Of a stretch of DNA of 64,000 nucleotides, positions 48,376 to 60,116 are shown piece by piece. The notes under the pieces are model-generated. The model searched no databases and was not told where the DNA came from. It was given only the letters and a program-made list of their open reading frames with translations. Source of the DNA: Spirodela intermedia. Lineage: Eukaryota > Streptophyta > Magnoliopsida > Alismatales > Araceae. Positions within the stretch are counted from its first letter, which is position 1. Each line of letters begins with the position of its first letter. A program made the translations under genes and the position numbers. Where the stretch lies: positions 811,001 through 875,000 of the forward strand of contig LR746273.1 in the NCBI GenBank assembly GCA_902729315.2. Reading direction: 5' to 3'.

Positions 48376-49802
48376 TCCTTCGTCTCCGGAGTTATCGGGA
48401 CACGCAAGCCTCGATCATTGTCCTTCCATAAATGTGAACTTTTAGGGTTTTATACAACGTGGCCTAAATGACGCGTATGATGATATTTGGCTAAACTTTC
48501 TTTGCTTGTCATTTTTTAAAAACTAATGATATCCGTTGGGGTTTTCTGTAATTTTACTGGCGCCACCAACCGGGCGACAGATAAATAGTGAAAGTAAAAG
48601 GGCGAAATAACTTTCCCAAATAAAAGGATATCAGACACATTAAAGATCTATAAAGGATTATTCATAAATATCCGCTTATCAAACTCTTATCGGGTCAGCG
48701 TGACCCAATAAGCTGCAAGATATAAACGAAGGAAATCCCATTGCTGGCTGCTTATTGGGTCGTCGTCTTCCACCGCCATCTCCCTCCCGCCTCTACGAGC
48801 GGCTTCCCAGTGGCGATTCTAGGGCGCTGGTATGTTTCCTTCCCTCTCTCTCTATTCCATTCTCAAGTAGATAAGAAGAGGACGGCGATTGTCGATGGCA
48901 GTGGGGGGGACCGTTCGATCCCTTCAGGAAAAGGAAGGGTGATTCGGGGCACGAATCAGGCTGGTGTGCAGGGTGCCCAGCAATGTATGGAGAGGCTACT
49001 GGCGGTGCGGTCGGAGGGATAGGGGAGGGCGAACCTGATGGGCACCCGAGGGATCGATGGACAGAAGGTGAGGAAGGGAGGAAGACAATATAGAGACCGA
49101 AAGAAAATGAAGATAAACTAGAATAAGATGTAGATTGGGCTCCGAAGAACCTAGAGTTGGTTGAGGACGTTCGAAAGGTCCCCCACTCTCCCTCAGCCAC
49201 AGCCACAGCTGCACTTGGATAGAATCTCGATCCCCTTTCCCTCTACGACCTAAGCCCTAATACTCTTTTCCTTAAGTAGTGAAACGATCTAGCTGCCCTT
49301 CATGAAGTCCTCCCTTGAAGGGATTGTTTGGTCCTCCATGAAGGGGCCTGGACCCTTTGGGCCTCTTTTCTAGGCCGATAGTAGTTAGGTCCACTGGGGA
49401 CCTAACAGAACCTAACTAGGTTTTAAGAATGAGCTGACATTACGGAGCTTTGAATTTTCTCTGATGATAGATATATCAGGGGATATCAAATTTCAGCTAT
49501 AACTTTAATTGTATTTCCCTCTGGGAAAAGTACCTTTCTGTTGAGACATCATCATTTGTAATGTGTTAACGCTGCTGAATCGAAGAACTACGTATTAAAT
49601 GTCTATGCCAACCATGTGATGGTGATGTCTGGAGAAGGGTGTGATCTTTCCTGAAATGGCGTGGATAATCTCTTAAGACGTGGGTGTAAATGCGAATTCA
49701 TTCTTATATTTGTTTCGTTGGCGCCAGCAACTGATTTGCATATGTCAAACAACAGATTGCTGCAGCTTTTGCCCAACTCTGTATATCGGATTACTTCCGT
49801 CC
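48376..49802. other. Intergenic / probable 5' leader of the following plus-strand gene
   Basis: AT-rich to 48700, then a GC-richer patch with a CT-rich leader-like sequence (48760-48860) followed by donor-like GGTATG. This may be the untranslated first exon of the gene whose coding part starts at 49803. No coding sequence recognised. Confidence 0.4.
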
Positions 49803-51660
49803 ATGGCCAGTGAATCCAGTGGAAAAGTGCACCTGGTTACATTGGTGACGAGCGCACTTGAGATTGTGAGTCCCTTGTCTCATCGTAAAGATGCTAAATA
49901 TTCAGTTCTCTTTTATTTTTGAAAAGAATATCATTTTTTATTATTAAGTTTATCTAATAATCATGGGCATTGTACTCTGTTTGAGAAATGACAAAATTTC
50001 CAACATAATGTCAAAGTGGAAACGGCATTGACAAAATTTTCCGATGTCGTGCTTTCCCGGCTATCTACTTGAAAGCCCATTTTTTCCGTCAGTCATTTTT
50101 GCATGCAGAAGCTATAACTTCCACCCAGATCATACCTTCTTTATTCATGTTTGCTGCAGCTGACTGTTGATCATAGCCATAATCAGATCTCTCCTCCTTC
50201 TGGACATCTGCCATCTTTTACCTTTGTTGGGGCGGGGAAGGGGGAGGAGTGGGGGGCGTTTAGTAACTGTTGGAAATGTATTATTCCTCTGTAGATGAAC
50301 GCCTGGAAGTATAACATGGGAGTCGAGCTAAGTTCTTGGGATACTGCCACTGTACCACCCTTGACTAAGATGTGGGGAGCGATAAATATCTAGGAGGAAG
50401 AATAACAAAAAAGCAATAACTCCGACTATGAGTCCATGTATTCGAGTGATAAATCTCTATGAGTAAGAAGATCTAAGGATACAAGAGTTCTAACAAACAA
50501 TTATTTGTACTTTCTACTAGTTTTCGAAGTTTTCTAAAAGAGCAGTGAATACAAATTAATATTTATCCTATATTTTAAGCATTCTAAGGTTCTTCTCCAT
50601 TCCATTGAGAATTTTCTTCTGCATATAAATTTATTATTTTTTTATGGGCATAACTCGCTCTTTCAGGATTTCAAGCGTTATAAGATTCTTCTCCATGCAA
50701 GATAAAATTTTCTTTTGGATAAAAAATTCCACTCACAAAACAATGCTTTCAGTTTTCATTGCATCTAGAACTTTGATTAGATCTGGATATATAGCCAAGT
50801 TAGCTGGCACAAAATCCCTTCCTGTACTTCAAACCAAATGCCTCCACTCTGGGTTTCTAGTTTCTGCTGCTACCCACTGACCATAAAAATGCTTATATTT
50901 CTAATATTTGTGATTCTTATTATTATTTTGTTTAAAGTTCGTTTAAATACAAGAATAAGTCCTCTCTTGTAGTAAAGATGATTCTTGTACTATCACTCTT
51001 TTCTGACAATTAAACCCATTTTAATTGCCAGACTGTCTGATCGATTTAGTATTATTTTTTGTGCCATGCATCTTGTTTGGGTGAAGCCATCTTTTAATGC
51101 GATGCATGGAGATTTAACGGACTCTTTTATTTACGGTCTATTTTTATGAAAACTTTTCTCAGAATTTTCAGCGCCTCTGCAGGCCAATTCATGGGTCAAC
51201 GAGACGAGTGAATCGACAACTAAACCAAGTGAAGCAAGTGGCGTTGAGCTTGAAGGCAGACCCTTAAGGTTGCTATTTTCCTGCTCTTCTTCTTCTTCTT
51301 CTTCTGACGCTGATCTGAAATCTTGCTCTGCTTGTAAGGATGGGCATTGGATCGAAGGTATCGCGGCATGTGGAGATCGCAGCCTCGGATGATCCCCTCG
51401 AGAGGAAACTGATGGGGAAATTGGGCGTGGGGAAGCGGCCACAATCTTCCAAACCGATGGGGAGGTCGAGCGCCGGGAAGAGACCTCACTCTTTCAAATC
51501 ACAAGAACGAGGATCTGCGGCTCCCACCAGAACGCCGTCTGAACTCAGCAGTGGAGGCTCAGACGATGACTCTGATAGCAGAGCGACCTCATTCGTGAAG
51601 AAGCCGGCTGCTCCGGTGAGGCCCCCCACGCAGAGGAAGAAGCCCAGAGCGACAAGATAA
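49803..51660 (+). CDS. Small basic nuclear-type protein, DUF3245-like
   Basis: Three exons, 49803-49884, 51172-51268 and 51339-51660, join in frame (phases 1 and 2) to 166 residues. The N-terminus is MASESSGKVHLVTLVTSALE. The middle exon gives LQANSWVNETSESTTKPSEA. The last exon begins at the junction GRPLRMGIGSKVSRH and carries the most family-like block, DDPLERKLMGKLGVGKRPQ, then an acidic SGGSDDDSDSRATSFVKK stretch and a basic end (RPPTQRKKPRATR). The GxGxK...DPLERKL...SDDDSDSR pattern reminds me of the DUF3245 family, small nuclear or nucleolar proteins of unknown function. Exon 3 is the firmest part. The first exon rests on a GTAAAG donor and a plausible ATG context, and could be wrong. 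The second exon has good sites on both sides (TTTTCAG/, AAG/GTTGCT). Confidence 0.6.
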
Positions 51661-52806
51661 AGTCTCCGGATCTGGTCTGGTTTTTAAAAGCCTGTTAGAT
51701 GAAAGACCGGTGATTTTTTTAATGAAAATATCCATTTATATTTTTTAGGCCTATTTTTTAATATATATTTATGCAAAGAACCCATCTTTTTAAATTTTGG
51801 AGTGACCCATTTAGGAAAAACCTTGAATAATGTTTTAAAAATAAAACCCATTAATATGATTATCTCATATGTGAAAATCATCATGTTACAAAATATTTTC
51901 AAAATACCGCCCTAAACATATTTGGAAATATATGAGAAATATTTGAAATATTGGTTACTGGGCCTAGGACAGGCTCAATAAGGTCGTGACAAAAAGGATA
52001 TATTTGAAATAAAAATAAATCAGGGTCGAACGTCTGTCCAAATTATAAAAGTATAGACACAAATATTAATATTAACGGATTTAAATGAGTATATAATGTT
52101 TTAAGGGCCTAGTCGAGTAAATTTGTCCAACTTTTATCAGGGAAAGGCTTTGAGCACGCCCCCACCCCCTTCTCCCCGGGCGGCAGTCGTTGTCAGAGGT
52201 TGGCCAGTCGTCTCACGGGCGGAGAGGAGAGAGGAGAGGGAAGGGGGAAGGGGGAGGGAGACGAGATAGGTGAAGACGTCGCCGCCCTGTCTACCTCCTC
52301 ACTCATCAGAGCTTCTTCGCGGCCTCGATGCATTCGTAGTTTTTTTTCTTCAGAAGCAAGGGATCTCTGGGTGACCAAGATCTACAGAAGAAGGCATTTG
52401 TCTTCATTTCATGATCCCTTGGAGGCCTGCTGACCGAGACGCGGTCATATTGTTTCTTTTCCTTGCCTGAAAGACGGCCGATTACGCGGTTTGTAATCTG
52501 CGTGGTATTTTAGGTTGATCCAATCTGTTGGGGTTGGGAAGCTGAACGGATTGTGTTCTTTACACGGTGACGTTTACTAGATTTCTTTCACGGTTCGATT
52601 TCAGGGAATCCTGATTCCGGCAGCTCACCGGTAGTACGTCTGGAGTAGGGTCTGAGGCTTGATGACGGAATTGTTTTCTTGCCTGAGCTCATTCAAGTGG
52701 GAGCACCGGAAGAAAATTTTAGTTCTCAGGAATTCTCTTTCCATCGAGAGCTCCTGATCTCATAGGGTAGGACAAGGGCGTAGAATTATTGGGTTTTCCT
52801 GGTCCT
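51661..52806. other. Intergenic and 5' leader of SPPL
   Basis: AT-rich 3' flank to about 52150, then a GC/purine-rich patch (52190-52330) that is probably the SPPL transcription start and leader. An in-frame ATG at 52789 precedes the chosen SPPL start by six codons. No other gene recognised. Confidence 0.5.
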
Positions 52807-55626
52807 ATGGAGCCGCTGTGGAAGCTCTTGTACTTGTTGGAACCTGCATCACTCTCACTGATTACGACTGCTGTCGCAGTGACGTTTGCATCAGCGTGCC
52901 GAGCACTCGCCCATGGCAAAGAAATGGAGCGAAATAGGGACTTCTCTGAAGCGTCCATTACGTTGGACCGGTCCCAAGCCCTCATGATACCCCTTGCTAG
53001 CTCGTGCAGTCTATTGTTGATGTTTTACCTCTTCTCGTCCTTGTCGCACGTTGTGACGGCTTTCACAGCCATCGCCTCGGCCTCTTCACTCTTCTTCTGC
53101 TTGTCCCCCTATGCTGCCTACATCAAGTCTCAGCTTGGTCTGATGGATCCGTTTGTGTCAAGGTGCTGTTCAAAGTCGTTTACCCGGACTCAAGGGATCT
53201 TATTGCTGCTATGTGTGGGGATTGTGTGTGCCTGGCTTGTTTCGGGGCATTGGCTGCTGAACAATGTGCTTGGAATATCCATCTGTATAGCATTTGTCAG
53301 CCACGTTAGGCTTCCGAACATTAAGATATGTTCCTTGCTTCTCATATGCTTGTTCGTGTATGATGTGTTCTGGGTCTTCTTCTCTGAGATGTTCTTTGGT
53401 GAAAATGTTATGGTAACGGTGGCTACGCAGAAAGCCTCCAACCCAGTTCATACTGTCGCAAACAGCTTGAGCCTACCAGGTTTGCAGTTGATTACGAAGA
53501 AGCTAGAGCTGCCGGTGAAACTTGTTTTCCCTAGGAACTTGATGGATGCCATATTCACCAGCAGTGATACTATGGATTACATGATGCTTGGTCTTGGAGA
53601 CATGGTACAGCCTTCCTGTGCTTTTCCTGCTAAATTGTACTTTTTTTTTTGCAAAATTGGTAGTACCTCGTTTTCCTTCTAACACCATATCTCATTTGTA
53701 AAGGTAGTTATATTTTTTCTTAACGTTGTTTTATGGGCAACCAGATTGTCATGTGAATAATAACCATTCCAAGTTTCACTTTCACATTTACTTATTATCA
53801 TGCTCAAACTTGAGATTTTTGTCTTTCTGTGTACCTAAGAAAATTAAAACCGCACAGTCTTAAAGTTGAACATGATATCTTATGTTTCTTCTTCAGGGAG
53901 TAAAAGGAAAATAAATGCTCTGGAGAAAAAAAAGCTTTAATTGCCTTCTAAAATACATGTTTTATCTAATTTACTCTAGATTTTCCTACATATCTACAAT
54001 GGTTAAGTCTGCACAAGCTAGACAAAGAGGAGCGTACAAAATTGGATTGGCCTTCAGTTTTGAAGTTAGCTAAGTGGTTCTGTGAATTGAGTATGTAAAC
54101 CATGTAACTCATTAATATCCTGGTACCATTAGCGTCCAAGCTATCAACATGTTTGCTGTCTTTGTCCTTCTGCTACATGAAGTAGAAGGGTCCTTTTGTA
54201 TCATATTCACCAAGAGGCACTTTAGGATCATTAATGGAACTAGAAGCTAGACTAAGCTGAAGAAAGGGCTGGCGGGAGATGGCTGCAATCTTTTGTTTTA
54301 CTTCATGGTTGCTTGAGCATCATGAAATCCGTCACTGCTCAGATTGTTCATTAGAGAATTTATCCATCAGAAAGTTAATTGGGGAGTTGTTCAACTTATG
54401 AGTTGATTTGCTTCCCGTTGAACTGCTTTTGAAACCTTCAGGTGATGCCAGTCTCAGCACAGTGCACTTCGGAGGTTGTGGCTTGAACGTATAATAAGGT
54501 CACTGAGCTTCCTCTCTAGATTTTGCCTGGGGCTCCTCTTTATAACTTTTTTTGGAATTGGGGAGAGTACTTTTTTTATGTTGGTGAGGTGTCATAAATA
54601 TGCTTGTATTTTATTAGACGCTGATGCAGACAGTTTTGTAGACTATTTAACTCGAATTTAGTATCCTAATTAGTTCTTTGCAGCTTGGAATTTTTATCAC
54701 ATCGAAAGACTGATTGTTGTCATCTTTCACCATTATCTAGCGGTAGAACTCACACCTAGCTTGCTGATGGAATCCTTGAATTCTAGCTGAGTCAAGAGCG
54801 CTATTTTTGGAAGCTGTGTAGTGTTGATGATAATAACGAGGTTGACATGGGTTTAATCTGAAGGATGTCTGGCCACTCGAAGCTGATAATATCCCATTTT
54901 TGAAAATATTTGAAAGGTCTTGGACAAGAAATAAATATTTACTTATTTTCTTTGTAGATATTTGTTCTTTCGTTTAACGATGCTGGATTTACAAATTACA
55001 CAGTGAGGATATCCAATGCTAAGAGGAGACTTTATTCTTTCTATATTTTTGTAGATCTTTGTCATCTTTTCTAATTGAGGCCTTTTAATCTCAGCTTACA
55101 GATTCTATTTAACAATGTTTCATTGCGCATGATAATTGTCTTCTTGACTGAAATTCTCTATGCTGCATAGATCATGATCTATAACGGACTTCCGTTATGT
55201 CTTTGATCTATTCTGTAATGAAACTTCTATTTCCTATTTTTGGGTGCTCTCCCAAGTCACAACCCTCCAGAAAGTTGATGATATTTCTGTTTCTGTAGGC
55301 TATTCCGGGAATGCTTTTAGCTCTGGTGCTTTGCTTTGATCACCAGAAGAGTAGAGACGTAGCCTCATCTGTAGATGCTTCCTCGTCCTCAAGAGGCCAA
55401 AGATACATATATTATGCAGTATCTGGATATGCTATTGGACTGGTTTCTGCTTTAGCTGCTGGGATTTTGACCCGCTCTCCTCAGCCTGCTCTTCTTTACC
55501 TGGTACTACATTGCAGAAATTTAGAATTATATACTCTTATTTTATGATTGTGAATGTCGATCATTGAAACATAAACATTATCTATAATGGTTTCTATCCC
55601 TAGAACCGGCCCTGAAATTGCTTCTG

Positions 55627-55665
<39 letters not shown>

Positions 55666-56155
55666 ATCTCTATGTCTGTCTGGGTTTTTTCATTACCTGG
55701 TTTCTTTTCCCACCTCTCTTTCCTTCTCCTTGCCTCCATCTTGCTCTGCTTCCCACGCCTAAAGAGCTTGGCTTGGCTATTATTTGTCTGTTTTAGATAA
55801 ATCCCATGGGTTGGCTATCGCAGTCGTTTGACCTGAGAAAGTCAACTCCATTGTTAAATTTTACCATAAAGAGCTTCTGCATAACCTCTCTGACAGACGA
55901 TTTCCAGAAAGACCCGAGCCTGTGAAAAATTCATCAATTATTTGTCTATCTGTTTTGATTGATTTTAATGCCCGGCAATTGGGTTGTTGGGGGGGGGGGG
56001 CTTTTTTTTCTGACTGACAGCCGCCGTGGCTCTGACAGGTGCCGTTGACTCTGGGGCCCGTGGTGTTCCTGTCTTGGACCAGGAACGAGCTGGGTGAGCT
56101 TTGGGAGGGGCCCGGATCAGGTTCCAGTGATAAGGTCCACTTTCTGGACGTTTGA
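52807..56155 (+). CDS. SPPL: Signal peptide peptidase-like intramembrane aspartyl protease (SPPL1/SPPL3 type)
   Basis: Multi-pass GxGD protease that cleaves type II membrane segments in the endomembrane system. Three exons, 52807-53604, 55299-55502 and 56039-56155, all phase 0, give 372 residues, the usual plant length. The N-terminus MEPLWKLLYLLEPASLSLIT matches the family start, so I prefer ATG 52807 over 52789. Catalytic motifs are complete: YD in LLICLFVYDVFWVFF (Asp186), GxGD in MMLGLGDM (Asp265), and the PAL motif in SPQPALLYL (328-334). Other family marks are KEMERNRDFSEASITLDRSQ and ASNPVHTVANSLSLPGLQL. The large first exon carries most membrane segments. Intron 1 is 1.7 kb. The GxGD and PAL motifs sit at exon ends, so exon 2 skipping would remove one essential piece. 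The C-terminal tail is short and acidic. Confidence 0.95.
55627..55659. repeat. (TC)n microsatellite in SPPL intron 2
   Basis: A run of about sixteen TC/CT units inside the second SPPL intron, followed by TCTA variants. Confidence 0.85.
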
Positions 56156-56321
56156 GCTTCTCTTGGATGGTGTTCTGAACTCTCTCATCCCTCTTCTGTT
56201 ATGTCGGCGTTCGCACTTCCTCTTCTGGGCCATGTCGGCGCAGCGGAGCATATTCTTATGCCTAAGGCATGTTTATGATCCTCAATTCGACGCCCTGTGC
56301 GGCTCTTTTCGAATAGAAACT

Positions 56322-56335
56322 GTGCTCTCTCTCTC

Positions 56336-56385
<50 letters not shown>

Positions 56386-56400
56386 TCACACTCACTCACT
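56322..56400. repeat. Compound (CT)n-(CA)n microsatellite
   Basis: CT-rich run, interrupted once, followed directly by about ten CA units and then CACT variants, 170 bases after the SPPL stop codon. Confidence 0.9.
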
Positions 56401-56775
56401 CTCTATCTCCCTGTGTCTGTCTGTCTCTCTCTCTTTCTTATATTTCTAAATTGGGATGATTGTGATAATTGGGCCGAGAACACTTTATTGGGCCCGGCGT
56501 GGAGCCTGATAGCCAGAGTTATCCCAAGGTCCATATCATAACGATGGGGCGGGCTTGAATAGGCCCATTGAGACGCCTGAGTAATATTGGGCAGGCTCTA
56601 TCATACTAGACCGAAATATTTTTTATTAAAAATATTATATATAAATATAAATATAATTACTAGACAATGTTCTTAGAGCTTCCTGGGAAAGATAAAAGAG
56701 TACGGGGGAGAGAGATGAGGACGAGGAGGTGAGGAGACCTTCGGCCAATGTCGGGACTCGCCGTACAATGCTCGC

Positions 56776-56781
56776 CACGTG
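56776..56781. promoter_or_regulatory. G-box CACGTG, copy 1
   Basis: Within CGCCACGTGTCG in the first copy of the tandem duplication. G-boxes bind bZIP and bHLH factors; function here is inferred. Confidence 0.5.
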
Positions 56782-57039
56782 TCGAGGCTGCGCCATGAAT
56801 CAGTCAGGGGCGTAATCTCACCGGAGAGTGACCATATCGCCCGAGTAATATTGGGCAGGCTCTATCATACTAGGCCGAAATATTTTTTATTAAAAATATT
56901 ATATAAAAATATAAATATAATTACTAGACAATGTTCTTAGAGCTTCCTGGGAAAGATAAAAGAGTACGTGGGAGAGAGATGAGGACGAGGAGGTGAGGAG
57001 ACCTTCGGCCAATGTCGGGACTCGCCGTACAATGCTCGC

Positions 57040-57045
57040 CACGTG
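57040..57045. promoter_or_regulatory. G-box CACGTG, copy 2
   Basis: The same element in the second copy, 220 bases before the V-ATPase subunit e start codon, so more likely than copy 1 to be a proximal promoter element. Confidence 0.55.
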
Positions 57046-57264
57046 TCGAGGCTGCGTCATGAATCAGTCAGGGGTGTAATCTCACCGCAGAGTGACCATA
57101 TCGCAGACATCGTTGCCCCGACTGGGAGAAGCCCACAAAATTGGCCCCTCGTCCTCTCGTCGCTGTTCTTCTAAGACGGAGTTGGTTCTTGATTGATTCT
57201 CTGGAATATCGAGGCTGATTTAGGGGGTTCGATCGACGAATTGGGATCCTTCCGTAGAAACGCC

Positions 57265-59311
57265 ATGGGATTCTGGGTGACGACCCTCATCTTCATCCTC
57301 ATCGGCATCGTCGCCTCCCTCTCCGCCGTGATCTGCTGCAACCGGGGGCCGTCGACCAATCTGTGATCCCTCGTCCCCTCACCTGTGCTGTTCGCCCCAT
57401 TTTTTTCGTGCTCGAGCTACTATTTTCTTGGTTAAATCTATTGCCTCAAGTGAAAATCTGGTTGTTTAGGTTAGAATGGAGAGAGTTGTTAGCAGATCTG
57501 ATTGAATCCTCTATCCTGGCTGTAGACGTATCTACTCCTTCCTCTTCCTCTCCCCATCAACAGAAATATAGAAGGGGGGAAGAAGCTGAAGGAAGCGATA
57601 TAGATGTGTTGGTTAGAGGTACTTCGGGCGTGGGAGATGCAAAATACTGCTGTATTTATTTTTTGTATCAGCCACAGAATACGACCTCATTTCCAGATAC
57701 AATCACAGGAAGCAATGCTATTCCTGGCTCTATTTTGGCTAATATCTGACACAGGGGATGCCTGACCCGCTCCTACAACTCCGATTACCTGTATTAAATG
57801 CGACGACCGAAAGAAACAGGACCATGGCTACGTCCCTGTTAGAACCCTAAAATATAGCGAATTCCCTGACTTCCTTCTGCTCTCGAATTTAACCTTGACC
57901 TCAATGTTGATCGGAACAATTGAGAACTTTGCATCTTCAGTCGGGCCTCTTGTCATTGCTCTGATACGTCACTAGCATATGAAGTTTGCACACTCGACAA
58001 TCCGCTAGATCAATATATATGTTGGATCAAGTGAATCTCCTTAGGAATCTTATAGGCATCTATCATTGAGAAATAACTCTCTCTCCTAATATTTTCTTCA
58101 AACATGAGATGTGGGGAATAGGAAATATTTTTTGCCATCTTTAGATAGATATTTGCTGTAGGCAACAGGTCTAAGTTGGCTCAGTTTAGCACCAACTTCA
58201 AATTCCTTGTTGAGACTTGCGCCCCAAAATTTTTCATATAAACTTGAATATCTGTGAATTACCTTTCGCTGTGATCCTTGACTAGAAAAAAGAAAGGGGC
58301 ATATGGGATCCTTTTATTCTCTTTGGAAGGAACTTTTGACCTTGCTTGGACACCTGTTTGTAGTGTTATGCTATGACAATCTATGCTTCTCTACATAGTC
58401 GTCACACACATTGCGTCTCTGTAGGATCACAATTTTTTCTAATCTTTTTTTTTTTTTTTGGTGAATAACGTTTCAAGCTCATTCAATTAAAGGAGGCCAA
58501 CATTTTGTTCTTTCTTCTTTTTATTTATTCTATTTATTCCTCTCTTACATTTGCTTTTGGTTAACATCATATGTTTCATATAGTTATGGGGTCAGATTTT
58601 TATGGAACATTGTGTCTTTCCCATTGATCCAGGTTTCATCTGACGTTGGTCATTACAGCGACGGTTTGCTGTTGGATGATGTAAGTTTTTGTTATCTCTT
58701 CCTCTGTATTATTAGATGTAGTTTTTTGTTTGAAATCCATCAAACGCTTGTTCAACTTAAAAATCAATTGTTTTTTTTTTTTTTCATTATACTAGTTCAA
58801 CTTTTCACTACATCCGATGATATTTTCTTTCTTTCTTTCTGATTGCACTTTGTAAAGCATCCGGCTGTCTATTTATTTTCTCATCATTTTATTTTGAGGA
58901 TATTTTCCGCATAAAAATTCTGATGAGAATCATCAAACCCAGTCTGTTAGAGAACATTTCGTTATGTCTGCTATAGAATTATATCTATATCTATATAAGA
59001 ATCATCCACTACGTGTGGCCTTAGAGAACACCTTGTCATTTCAGTTATTTCACTTTTGCCAGAAAAATGGAAAAATGAAAAAATGAAAATAAAATATGTA
59101 TATATATTTGAGTCATCGACTACATCATTACATGTATTGAAGAACACGACCTGCTTGATCATCTGACGAGGACAACTCTTCATTTTTATCAGAAGCATAT
59201 CCATGGATACTAATGGTACAGTAACTTTCTGTACTCCTCGTCAGGTGGGCGATTGTATATCTCGCACAGTTGAAGCCGCTAATCGTTCCGATCCTCAATG
59301 AAGGGGAGTGA
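57265..59311 (+). CDS. VHA-e: V-type proton ATPase subunit e (VHA-e)
   Basis: Small membrane subunit of the V0 sector of the proton pump on endomembranes. Three exons, 57265-57362, 58633-58680 and 59245-59311, phases 2 and 2, give 70 residues, the family's exact usual size. Exon 1 encodes [20 protein letters not shown] and [10 protein letters not shown]. Exon 2 is only 48 bases and encodes [15 protein letters not shown]. Exon 3 encodes [20 protein letters not shown] and ends at TGA. Two membrane helices are clear (about residues 3-23 and 36-57). Read without splicing, exon 1 seems to stop at a TGA after 33 codons, but that TGA is part of the donor (CT/GTGATC). Intron 1 is 1.3 kb. Confidence 0.95.
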
Positions 59312-59680
59312 GGAGCTCGTCGGGAATTCTGCGGCAGCCCTCGTCCTCCTCTTTGTTCATCATAAGTTAGGATCATGCAGCATGGAGCAGCCTACGTGGA
59401 CTCTTTCTGCCTGCCTGCCTGCCTGTTTCCACCCAGATAATGTATCATTTGTATGCCTCTCGCGCCCCCCCCTCTTCTTCAGGGTTAGTCGAGCGACATT
59501 TCTGCCTCAGTCACCGTCCTGAATCCGCTCATCATCTTATTCTTTCCTTCTGAGTGTTTTCAGATCCCTGCAAACGTTTCATGGTGCAATTTTGGCAATA
59601 AATTGTCCTGCGGGTTGATATATCAGATAAGTAAAAAAAATTTAAAAATAAACTGTTTCTTGTGAAATAACTAATCGATT
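59312..59680. other. Intergenic, VHA-e 3' flank to tRNA-Val
   Basis: 3' flank of VHA-e with a short (CTGC)n run near 59408-59424 and a C homopolymer at 59464-59471. No gene recognised. Confidence 0.5.
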
Positions 59681-59754
59681 GTCTGGGTGGTGTAGTCGGT
59701 TATCACGCTAGTCTCACACACTAGAGGCCCCCGGTTCGAACCCGGGCTCAGACA
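59681..59754 (+). tRNA. tRNA-Val (CAC anticodon)
   Basis: A full cloverleaf can be drawn. The acceptor stem GTCTGGG pairs with CTCAGAC with one G-T pair. The anticodon stem is CTAGT/ACTAG around the loop CTCACAC, giving anticodon CAC. The T arm is CCCGG-TTCGAAC-CCGGG. The B box GGTTCGAAC and A box TGGTGTAGTCGG are good. There is no intron. The discriminator base is A, and no CCA is encoded, as in eukaryotes. Confidence 0.95.
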
Positions 59755-59764
59755 TTCCATCTTA

Positions 59765-59770
59765 TTTTTT
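59765..59770 (+). terminator. Pol III terminator of tRNA-Val
   Basis: Run of six T residues eleven bases after the tRNA, as expected for RNA polymerase III termination. Confidence 0.75.
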
Positions 59771-60116
59771 CTCGTCTTTTTCTTTTCGGTAGAATTTTTC
59801 TCGTGCCAAATGAGGCGTGTTTTGCAGGGGACAGGAGGGAGACGTGTCCACGTCTTGACGATCCACATCGTCCCAGGTAACGTCCTAGTCAGCTGCTAGG
59901 TAGACAGCCACTCCAACACGAAGAAGAGCCTCAGTCGAGAGCCCAATGGGCTGCCAGCCACTTAGGCTGCCTCGTGGAGGGTTGGCGAGGATCGATTCTT
60001 TGTGCTGAGGGGAATGGCCTGCCACACCAGCCGCTGAAAAAAATCACTCGTCCAAGTGAATGGGAACGGGATCCTTCATGCCTGAGAGGCTTCGGAGAGG
60101 GCTGCCACGTGGCAAG
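59771..60116. other. Intergenic, tRNA-Val to carrier stop codon
   Basis: GC-moderate sequence, the 3' flank of the minus-strand carrier. Nothing recognised. Confidence 0.5.

Larger units (their letters stand above)
56576..57104. repeat. Tandem duplication of a 264-base segment upstream of VHA-e
   Basis: Copy 1 is about 56576-56839 and copy 2 about 56840-57104. They are nearly identical; I see roughly half a dozen differences, such as ACTAGACCG against ACTAGGCCG and TACGGGGG against TACGTGGG. The period is 264 bases throughout. The duplicated segment ends about 160 bases before the V-ATPase e start codon and carries one CACGTG per copy. High identity suggests a recent event. Confidence 0.95.

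Noticed and set aside
57265-57366. A 33-residue membrane peptide
   Set aside because: It is exon 1 of V-ATPase subunit e; the apparent stop lies in the intron donor.
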